Shown piece after piece: positions 1 through 6,600 of a stretch of DNA of 15,513 nucleotides (positions are counted from its first letter, which is position 1; each line of letters begins with the position of its first letter). The DNA is taken from the NCBI GenBank assembly GCA_041862375.1, contig JBGVTE010000132.1, forward strand, positions 1 to 15,513. Direction: 5' to 3'. This stretch comes from WVZL01 sp041862375. GTDB taxonomy: Bacteria; Acidobacteriota; Aminicenantia; Aminicenantales; Aminicenantaceae. The notes beneath the pieces were generated by a model that was given only the letters and a program-made list of their open reading frames with translations, searched no databases and was not told the DNA's origin. A program made the translations under genes and the position numbers.

Positions 1-143
1 TAGAGATGGTGATGCCTGGAGACAATGTGAATTTAGATATTGAGTTGATAGCGGATGTGGCGATGGAGAAGGGGTTGAGGTTTGCGATACGAGAAGGGGG
101 ACGGACTGTAGGAGCAGGGACAGTTACTGATGTTTTGGAGTAG
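1..143 (+). CDS. tuf: Elongation factor Tu, 3' end (partial)
   Basis: This is the last 46 codons of EF-Tu, the GTPase that delivers aminoacyl-tRNA to the ribosomal A site. The reading frame begins at base 3 and ends at TAG 141-143. The visible part is the C-terminal beta-barrel (domain 3), with the family signatures MPGDN and then GLRFAIREGGRTVGAG near the end. The rest of the gene lies upstream of the window. A second tuf starts at 15400, so the cluster is bracketed by two EF-Tu genes in the same orientation. Codon use is rich in G-ending codons (GGG, GCG, TTG, GTG), which is unlike most genes that follow but like the other tuf fragment. Identification is certain from the C-terminal signature; only the extent is unknown. 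Confidence 0.97.
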   Translation, partial: EMVMPGDNVNLDIELIADVAMEKGLRFAIREGGRTVGAGTVTDVLE

Positions 144-213
144 ACAGGAGCAGCCATCAGGCATAGGAGATAAAAAAAGATAAAAAAGATTGACATACAA
201 GGAGTAGAGAAGA

Positions 214-363
214 GTGAGAGATATAATAACGCTTGAATGTTCCGAATGCAGAAGAAGAAATTATACGACAACAAGAAACAAGAAGAAAAAGACGACAAAA
301 CTTGAACTCAAAAAGTACTGTCCCTTTGATAGGAAACATACTCTTCACAAAGAAGTAAAATAG
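214..363 (+). CDS. rpmG: 50S ribosomal protein L33 (GTG start)
   Basis: L33 is a small protein of the large ribosomal subunit, here 49 residues, the normal size. It opens MRDIITLECSEC and ends with the family block LELKKYCPF followed by RKHT. The start is GTG at 214, preceded by AAGGAG at 199-204 at a good distance; no ATG is available. The protein has the cysteine-containing zinc-type layout with C9, C12 and C36, but the fourth expected cysteine, in the CPFC position, is Asp39. The zinc site is therefore altered or incomplete. It sits between tuf and tRNA-Trp, a common neighbourhood for rpmG upstream of secE-nusG. It lies 70 nt after the tuf stop, with no obvious promoter of its own. The gene was located by reading the frame directly, because it is too short for routine ORF cut-offs. 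Confidence 0.93.
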   Translation: MRDIITLECSECRRRNYTTTRNKKKKTTKLELKKYCPFDRKHTLHKEVK

Positions 364-468
364 AGCTCAAAATATACATTAAAAAGGAAAGCGAAGAGAA
401 TCACAGGAGTTGATAAATAAACCAGATAAACGAATTAAACGATATGAGGAGGATACATAAACAGAAGT

Positions 469-545
469 AGGTGAGTAGCTCAACTGGCTAGAGCATCGGT
501 CTCCAAAACCGAAGGTTGCGGGTTCGAGTCCTGCCTCACCTGCCA
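469..545 (+). tRNA. tRNA-Trp (anticodon CCA)
   Basis: A complete 77-nt cloverleaf can be folded by eye. The acceptor stem AGGTGAG (469-475) pairs with CTCACCT (535-541). The D stem is GCTC/GAGC and the anticodon stem is TCGGT/ACCGA around the loop CTCCAAA. A five-base variable loop is followed by a T arm with the loop TTCGAGT. The anticodon CCA reads UGG, so this is tRNA-Trp. The discriminator base is G542, as expected for Trp, and the 3' CCA (543-545) is encoded in the DNA. The tRNA lies between rpmG and secE, a recurrent location for trnW in bacteria, and is probably cut from the polycistronic transcript. Confidence 0.97.
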
Positions 546-660
546 GAAATTATTTTTCATAAAGAATTTCGTATAAAAACATAATTCTGAAAAATATTCA
601 AAATTACTAGATTCTGTTTGAAATTCCAAGAGAAATTATCTGGAACCAAAAGGTAAACGA

Positions 661-870
661 ATGAGCCAAAAAAAGAGATGGTACAAGCGTATTATTCCTT
701 TTTTAAAAGATGTTCGGGCCGAGTTGAAGAAGGTTACATGGTGTTCCCGGAATGAACTCTATACCACAACGATTATTGTTATTATAGCTACGTTTTTTTT
801 CGGGTTTTATCTCTATTTTGCAGATTTGATATTTTCTTGGGTAATTGCTCAGATAAAGTCTTTATTTTAA
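661..870 (+). CDS. secE: Preprotein translocase subunit SecE
   Basis: SecE clamps the SecY channel in the inner membrane and is essential for Sec-dependent protein export. The product is 69 residues, the short single-span form found in most bacteria. A basic N-terminus (MSQKKRWYKR) leads into the conserved amphipathic helix (FLKDVRAELKKVTW, residues 14-27). One transmembrane segment follows, at about residues 36-60 and rich in Ile, Phe and Tyr. The conserved Trp-Pro of the amphipathic helix/hinge motif is here Trp27-Cys28, an unusual change. ATG 661 has a weak AAAAGG (648-653) upstream. It lies 15 nt before nusG, the classical secE-nusG pairing. The 115 nt between tRNA-Trp and this gene show no convincing promoter. 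Confidence 0.96.
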   Translation: MSQKKRWYKRIIPFLKDVRAELKKVTWCSRNELYTTTIIVIIATFFFGFYLYFADLIFSWVIAQIKSLF

Positions 871-885
871 GGAATTAGATTAAAA

Positions 886-1416
886 ATGGCAAAAAATTGG
901 TATGTTGTACATACGTATTCAGGATTTGAGAAATTTGTTGCTGAATCTATTCAACAGAAAGCTTCCGAGCTGAAAATTGAAGATCAGATTGGACAGATAA
1001 TTATCCCTACAGAGGATGTTGTTGAAATTAAAGGAGGAAAAAAGGTTGTCTCTACAAAAAGGTCTTATCCTGGCTATATTTTGGTCGAGATGGAAATGAC
1101 AGATGAAAATTGGCATATCATTCGAGAAACTCCCAAGGTAACAGGTTTTGTAGGCTCGGGTAGACGTCCTTCACCATTGAATAAGAAAGAAGTCAGCCAA
1201 ATTGTCGAACATATGGAAACTACTTCAGAAAAGCCAAAGCCAAAACATTCTTTTGAAAAAGGTGAAGCGGTGCGAATCATCGATGGGCCTTTCTTTAATT
1301 TCAACGGGATTGTTGAAGAGGTCAATCACGAGAGAAATACTTTGAAAGTTTTAGTCACAATCTTTGGTCGCTCCACTCCAGTAGAATTGGAATTCTTACA
1401 GGTGGAGAAGATCTAG
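886..1416 (+). CDS. nusG: Transcription termination/antitermination factor NusG
   Basis: NusG binds RNA polymerase across the cleft. It affects pausing and processivity and links polymerase to Rho or to ribosomal protein S10. The 176-residue length is typical. The N-terminal NGN domain (about residues 1-110) begins with the signature WYVVHTYSGFE and includes the block KRSYPGYILVEM. A short linker leads to the C-terminal KOW domain (about 122-176) with FEKGEAVRIIDGPF and the late block FGRSTPVELEF. ATG 886 is preceded by AAGGA at 869-873, overlapping the secE stop, at a rather long 12-nt spacing. No other in-frame start gives the canonical N-terminus. The rplK start lies 9 nt after the stop, so the gene is co-transcribed with the L11 group. 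Confidence 0.98.
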   Translation: MAKNWYVVHTYSGFEKFVAESIQQKASELKIEDQIGQIIIPTEDVVEIKGGKKVVSTKRSYPGYILVEMEMTDENWHIIRETPKVTGFVGSGRRPSPLNKKEVSQIVEHMETTSEKPKPKHSFEKGEAVRIIDGPFFNFNGIVEEVNHERNTLKVLVTIFGRSTPVELEFLQVEKI

Positions 1417-1425
1417 GAGAGAAAG

Positions 1426-1857
1426 ATGGCAAAGGAAATTGTTGCGAGGATCAAGTTACAAATAGTAGCCAAGCAGGCTAGCCCTGCACCTCCGGTAGGC
1501 CCAGCCTTGGGTCAGCATAATGTAAATATAATGGATTTCGTTCGTACCTTTAATGACAAGACAGGTAAGATGGAAGAAGGGACAGTGGTCCCTGTCATCA
1601 TAACCGTTTATAAAGATAGAAGTTTTGATTTTGTCATCAAGACACCTCCTGCTTCTTATTTATTAAAAAAAGCGGCAGGAATCGCGAAAGGATCAGGAGA
1701 GCCTAATAAGGAAAAAGTAGGGAAAGTTACAAAAAAACAGATTGAGGATATTGCGAAGATTAAGATGCTAGATTTAAATGCTTATAATTTAGACGCTGCC
1801 AAAAAAATTATCGAGGGAACAGCGAAAAACATGGGATTGGAGATTGACAGTGGCTAA
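1426..1857 (+). CDS. rplK: 50S ribosomal protein L11
   Basis: L11 forms the base of the ribosomal stalk with L10. It binds the GTPase-associated region of 23S rRNA and is the sensor side of RelA activation. The 143-residue length is standard. The N-terminal domain carries the family motif PAPPVGPALGQHNVNIMDF (about residues 20-38), which includes the proline-rich face near the thiopeptide-binding site. The C-terminal rRNA-binding domain has KTPPASYLLKKAAG and the later GKVTKKQIEDIAK. ATG 1426 follows AGGAG (1415-1419) at 6 nt. The gene overlaps rplA by 8 nt (GTG 1850 lies before the TAA 1855-1857), which suggests translational coupling. Only 9 nt separate it from nusG, so there is no room for a separate L1-binding leader. 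Confidence 0.98.
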   Translation: MAKEIVARIKLQIVAKQASPAPPVGPALGQHNVNIMDFVRTFNDKTGKMEEGTVVPVIITVYKDRSFDFVIKTPPASYLLKKAAGIAKGSGEPNKEKVGKVTKKQIEDIAKIKMLDLNAYNLDAAKKIIEGTAKNMGLEIDSG

Positions 1858-2548
1858 GAGAGGAAAAAACTATAGAAAGGCAAAAGAATTAATAGAAAAA
1901 GATGCAAAGGAATATTCTTTAGAAGATGCAGTTAGTCTTTTAAAGAAACTTTGTTTTGTAAAATTTGATGAATCTGTGGATATTGCCCTCCGTTTAGGAG
2001 TAAATCCAAAGCATTCAGATCAGATGGTAAGAGGAACTGTAGTTCTTCCCCACGGTACAGGAAAGAAAAAAAAGATATGTGTCATTGCTGCAGGTGAGAA
2101 AATTAAAGAAGCAGAAGAGGCTGGAGCTGATTATGTTGGAGGGGAGGAATTAATAGAAAAGATATCTTCTGGCTGGATCGATTTTGATGTGGTTATAGCT
2201 ACTCCCGATGTAATGAGAAATGTTAGTAAACTTGGCCGTATTCTTGGAACGAGGGGTCTGATGCCTAACCCTAAATCAGGAACTGTAACGTTTGAAGTAA
2301 AAAATGCAATTGAAGAAACCAAAGCTGGTCGAGTAGAATTTAGGATAGATAAGACAGCCAATATCCATTCTTCTGTAGGAAAGCTTTCGTTCCCTGAGGA
2401 TAAGCTCGTGGAGAATATTAAGACTTTTCTTCAGGTAGTTGTTCAGACAAGGCCTCCTGCGGCAAAGGGTAAATACATCAGGAGCATCCATCTATCCTCA
2501 ACTATGGGGCCTTCCCTAAAGATATCCGAGGGAGTTTTAGAGAAATAG
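1850..2548 (+). CDS. rplA: 50S ribosomal protein L1 (GTG start)
   Basis: L1 forms the mobile L1 stalk of the large subunit, which contacts E-site tRNA; in many bacteria it also represses its own operon by binding mRNA. I place the start at GTG 1850, which gives the canonical MAKRGKNYRKAK. A TTG at 1844 is in frame but sits one base from the GGAG (1839-1842), whereas the GTG has 7 nt spacing. The resulting 232 residues match the family length. The most diagnostic block is GRILGTRGLMPNPKSGTVTF, where the usual GPRG reads GTRG. Near the C-terminus PPAAKGKYIRSIHLSSTMGP is also typical. The gene starts inside the end of rplK and ends 13 nt before rplJ. Confidence 0.97.
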   Translation: MAKRGKNYRKAKELIEKDAKEYSLEDAVSLLKKLCFVKFDESVDIALRLGVNPKHSDQMVRGTVVLPHGTGKKKKICVIAAGEKIKEAEEAGADYVGGEELIEKISSGWIDFDVVIATPDVMRNVSKLGRILGTRGLMPNPKSGTVTFEVKNAIEETKAGRVEFRIDKTANIHSSVGKLSFPEDKLVENIKTFLQVVVQTRPPAAKGKYIRSIHLSSTMGPSLKISEGVLEK

Positions 2549-2561
2549 AGGAGATAAGGAA

Positions 2562-3074
2562 GTGAAACGAGAAGGAAAAGAACAGGTAGTTAAAAGTTTA
2601 GGGGAAATATTCAACAGGATAAACACTTTCTATCTAGTTGATTTCAAAGGCATGAACGTCTCTCAATCTGTAGAGTTGAGAAAACTTATGCAGGAAAATT
2701 CCTTCTCCTTTCAAGTTATTAAGAATCGTCTTGCTTTGAGAGCTTTGAAGGAAGAATTCCCTGAGAGTTTAAGAGAGTGTTTTCAGGGTCCAACTGCAAT
2801 TGCCTTCACTTCTCAAGATGCCCTAGGTTTGGCCCGGACAATCAAAGATTTTTCTTCGAAGAATAATGTGTTGAGTGTAAAAGGTGGGATACTGGAGGGA
2901 CAGTTTCTTGCCTCTGAGAAATTCGATCAAATAGCAAGATTGACTTCTAAAAAAGAACTTTTAGGCAAGATAGGATATTTAATAGCTTATCCATTAATTG
3001 AACTTATAAGGACTTGGCAAGCCCCTTTATTAGGTTTAGGCAGGATGTTGAGTCAATTTAAAACAAAAAAATAG
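2562..3074 (+). CDS. rplJ: 50S ribosomal protein L10 (GTG start)
   Basis: L10 anchors the L7/L12 dimers to the large subunit and to L11. The 170-residue protein begins at GTG 2562 with AGGAG (2549-2553) 8 nt upstream; a second purine run, AAGGA, touches the start. The N-terminal rRNA-binding domain contains YLVDFKGMNVSQSVELRKL (about residues 24-42) and VIKNRLALRAL, a variant of the usual KNTLA motif. The central part GPTAIAF is conserved. The C-terminal helix (about 130-170) is the expected attachment site for L7/L12 dimers. The spacer to rplA is only 13 nt, so the structured L10 leader found upstream of rplJ in many bacteria is absent unless it lies inside rplA. It ends 14 nt before rplL, its functional partner. 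Confidence 0.96.
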   Translation: MKREGKEQVVKSLGEIFNRINTFYLVDFKGMNVSQSVELRKLMQENSFSFQVIKNRLALRALKEEFPESLRECFQGPTAIAFTSQDALGLARTIKDFSSKNNVLSVKGGILEGQFLASEKFDQIARLTSKKELLGKIGYLIAYPLIELIRTWQAPLLGLGRMLSQFKTKK

Positions 3075-3088
3075 GACTGGAGGAAAAA

Positions 3089-3535
3089 ATGGCGAAAGCA
3101 CAAACAAAAGATACTAAGGAAACTGCAAAAGTAAAAAAGGAGGGCACAAAACTTACTAAAGAAGAATTTTTCAATCACTTGGATAATTTAACTGTTCTGG
3201 AGCTAGCAGATTATGTCAAAGAATTTGAAGAAAGGTATGGTATATCTGCTGCTGCAATGGCAGCGCCTATGATTGCCCCTGGGGCTGTTGCTCCGCAAGG
3301 AGAGGCGAAAGCTGAGGAAGAGAAAACAGAGTTTACTGTAGTCCTTAAGACGGTCGGTGATAAAAAAATTAATGTCATTAAAACAGTAAGAGAAGTGACC
3401 AGCCTTGGATTAAAAGAGGCAAAAGACTTAGTAGATAGTGCTCCAAAGCCTGTCAAAGAAGGAGTTTCGAAGGAAGAAGCTGAAGAGATAAAGGCAAAAT
3501 TTGATGCAGTTGGTGCATCAGTAGAGTTACAATAA
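3089..3535 (+). CDS. rplL: 50S ribosomal protein L7/L12 with N-terminal extension
   Basis: L7/L12 is the flexible multicopy stalk protein that recruits and stimulates EF-Tu, EF-G and other translational GTPases. ATG 3089 has GGAGG (3079-3083) 5 nt upstream, so this start is well supported. At 148 residues it is longer than the usual 120-130, because about 20 Lys/Thr-rich residues (MAKAQTKDTKETAKVKKEGT) precede the normal N-terminus. The N-terminal dimerisation and L10-binding domain is at about residues 21-57 and ends in YGISAAAM. An Ala/Pro/Glu-rich hinge follows, at about 58-80. The C-terminal factor-binding domain (about 81-148) contains the invariant SLGLKEAKDLVDSAPKPVKEGVSK region. It is followed by a 71-nt spacer with a strong hairpin before rpoB. 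Confidence 0.97.
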   Translation: MAKAQTKDTKETAKVKKEGTKLTKEEFFNHLDNLTVLELADYVKEFEERYGISAAAMAAPMIAPGAVAPQGEAKAEEEKTEFTVVLKTVGDKKINVIKTVREVTSLGLKEAKDLVDSAPKPVKEGVSKEEAEEIKAKFDAVGASVELQ

Positions 3536-3550
3536 GGTAAAAATTTTGAT

Positions 3551-3585
3551 GTTTATAAAGTCATTCATAGAAATGACTGATAAAC
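3551..3585 (+). promoter_or_regulatory. Imperfect hairpin in rplL-rpoB spacer
   Basis: An outer stem GTTTAT (3551-3556) pairs with ATAAAC (3580-3585). An inner stem AGTCATT (3559-3565) pairs with AATGACT (3572-3578). The two are separated by a small 2x1 internal loop, and a 6-nt loop closes the top: 13 base pairs in all. No T-run follows, so it is not an intrinsic terminator. In E. coli the rplL-rpoB interval holds an RNase III processing site and an attenuator. A similar mRNA-processing or stability role here is inference from position and shape. Confidence 0.5.
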
Positions 3586-3606
3586 TCTTGAGGGAAGAGT
3601 GATATC

Positions 3607-6600
3607 ATGCTTAGAGAAAAGAAAAATATCTACCGAGAAAGAGTAGATTATTCAAAAATCAAAACCGTCTTTCCAATGCCAGACCTTCTTGAGATCCAAA
3701 GAAAATTCTATGCTGAATTTCTACAGATGGAGTTACTGCCTGAAGAACGAAAGGAAATTGGGCTGCAGGGAGCCTTTAAAGATATTTATCCCATAAAAGA
3801 TTTTAAAGAGACGACAGAATTAGATTTTATAAGTTACTCTATCGGCAATTGGGAGTGTAAATGCGGACGCTTGAAAGGTGTTGAAAATTCACGGGCTCAT
3901 TGTAATGGTTGCGGAACTCTTTTACCACCTGATGTAGAGCTCACAGAAAAGGAGATATGTCCTTTCTGTGGAGCTATGAAGAAAATTGAAATTCCTATCT
4001 GTGACCATTGTGGAGATAAAGTTGGATTGAAGATGAAATACAGTCCCGTAGAATGCCTCCAAAAAGGCTACACATACGCTATTCCTCTGAAGATAAAAGT
4101 TCGACTCATATCCTGGGAAAAAGACCCTGTCTCCAAAGCAAAAAGATTAAAGCACATTAAAGAGCAGGAAGTATATTTTGGTGAAATTCCTCTCATGACT
4201 GATAAGGGAACTTTTATCTTCAACGGCATTGAAAGAGCTGTCGTAAGTCAGTTGCAGCGTTCTGCAGGAGTATTTTTCAGACAGGGAGAGGGAAAGGGAT
4301 TTTATATCGCTAAGATTATTCCGTACAGAGGAGCCTGGGTTGAGTTTGAATATGACAGCAAGAATAATCTATTCGTCAGATTAGACAGAAAAAAGAAATT
4401 TCTGGCGACAGTATTTCTCAGAGCACTGGGCTTTGGTTCAGATGAAGAAATATTCAGGCTTTTTTACGATGTGTATAAAATCTTTCCAGAAAATGGAAAG
4501 TTCTATTGGGAGCTTTCAGAGAAGCTTATTGGGAAATCAGTAGGTGAAAACATTATTGATCCAAAATCAAAGAAAATTATTCTCCAGGCAAAAAAGAAGA
4601 TCACGAGAGATGCATACAACAAGCTTGTGGAGTTGAAGGTTGATAAGATTCCTGTAGCAAAGAGAGAATTAAAGGAAGCCTTTTCACTGTCCTCAATAGA
4701 GGATAGTGTTAAAGCAAATGAAGAGATAAGTGAAGCTCAGCTCCAGCAGGTTTCTGGTCAAAAGGAGCCCTTTGAAGTGTTTTTCCCAGAAAAGGAAAAC
4801 ATTGGCAACATAATCAGTAACACTCTGAAGAAGGATTTACGCAAAGATTCGAATCAAGCGTTAGCTGAAATTTACAGGAAATTGAGACCAGGAGAACCTT
4901 ATACCCTGGAAAGCGCACATAATCTTTTCCATAATCTTTTCTTCAACCCACAGAAGTACAACTTTTCTCGTATCGGTCGGCTTAAAATGAATATAAAATT
5001 GGACTTGGATATTTCTTTAGAAGAAAAGATTCTATCATCTCAGGATTATGTTGATGTGATTAAGTATTTACTTCGACTACGACGAGGAGAGGGCTTAGTT
5101 GACGACATTGATCATTTAGGAAACAGACGGGTTCGGTCAGTAGGAGAACTCATCGAAAATGCTTTTCGGATCGGATTAACAAGGATGGAAAGAACTGTCA
5201 GAGAGAAGATGATTGTGTCTACAGATTTAGCTTCAGCTATGCCTCAAGATCTTATCAATTCAAAGCCTGTTCTAGCTGCTTTGAAAGAATTTTTCGGGAG
5301 TTCTCAGTTATCTCAATTCATGGACCAGATAAACAGTCTTGCCGAAATTACTCACAAGAGAAGGTTGAGCGCTTTAGGGCCAGGAGGCTTAAGCAGAGAA
5401 AGAGCTGGTTTTGAAGTCAGAGATATTCAAGCTTCTCACTATGGAAGGATTTGTCCTATTGAAACTCCAGAAGGCCCTAATATTGGATTAATTTCTTCAT
5501 TGAGCTGTTACGCTCGAGTTAATGAATTTGGCTTTGTTGAGACCCCCTACCGAAAAGTAAAAAATAGCAGGATTATCGACTATGTTAAGATTCTTCATCC
5601 TGGAAGCAGCTCTTATAAAATAGGAGATATTATTACTAAAGATGAGATTGAGAAGGAAAATAGGAAACTAGGGAAAGCAAAAGGCAAACAGCTTCCTGTT
5701 GTAGAACCATATTGCTTTTACCTTACAGCCTGGCAAGAGGAGAAGTACAATATTGCTCAAGCAAACGCAAGGATAGATGAAGAAGGATATTTTCTTGATG
5801 AAGTAATAACCGCCAGACAAGGAGGGAATTTCAAGAGTATTCCTCGAGATCAGATTGGTTACATCGATGTTTCGCCTAAGCAACTTGTTTCTCTTTCTGC
5901 TGCTTTGATTCCATTCTTAGAACACGACGATGCTAATCGTGCTCTCATGGGCTCGAATATGCAAAGGCAGGCGGTTCCACTTCTCAAGCCTGAAGCACCT
6001 CTTATCGGCACAGGAATAGAATACCTCTTGGCCAAAGGCTCTAAAGATGTCATTGAGTGTAAACGTTCAGGCGTTGTTGAGTTTGTCGATGCAGAAAGAA
6101 TCCTGATCCGTGTTGATGAAAAGGAAGATGCTAAAGAACATGACGTGGGTACAGATCTTTATCTTTTAACCAAGTTTTTAAGGACGAATCAAAATACGTG
6201 TATCAATCACAGGCCAATTGTCAGAAAGGGAGATAATGTCGAGAAAAGTCAAATCTTAGCGGATAGTTCTTGTACAGATAAAGGGGAATTATCCCTTGGT
6301 CGAAATGTATTATGTGCCTTCATGCCGTGGAGAGGCTATAACTTTGAGGATGCAATAATAGTAAGTGAAAAATTGATTAAAGAAGATATATTTTCTTCAA
6401 TTCATATTGTTGAAGAGACTATCGAAGCTCGTGATACGAAGCTGGGACCTGAAGAGATTACAAGAGATATTCCAAATGTTCCTGAAAACCTTCTTGGCAA
6501 TCTAGACGAGAATGGAATAGTCAGGATTGGAGCCCAGGTAAGTTCTGGCGATATTTTAGTTGGGAAAGTGGCTCCTAAGGGAGAAACTCAGCTCTCTCCA

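Noticed and set aside
169..190. Imperfect tandem repeat of GATAAAAAA before rpmG
   Set aside because: Two units in an A-rich spacer; too short and simple to support a function.
190..227. TTGACA (190-195) and TATAAT (222-227) upstream of and inside rpmG
   Set aside because: Both boxes are perfect but 26 nt apart, far from the 16-18 nt needed, and the -10 lies within the rpmG coding sequence; no other -10 sits at the right distance.
546..570. AT-rich hairpin (GAAATT/AATTTC) directly after tRNA-Trp
   Set aside because: Weak stem with a mismatch and no T-run; it could be chance in AT-rich DNA, so it is not called a terminator.
1844..1849. TTG 1844 as the start of rplA
   Set aside because: Only one base from the GGAG; GTG 1850 gives correct spacing and the canonical MAKRG N-terminus.
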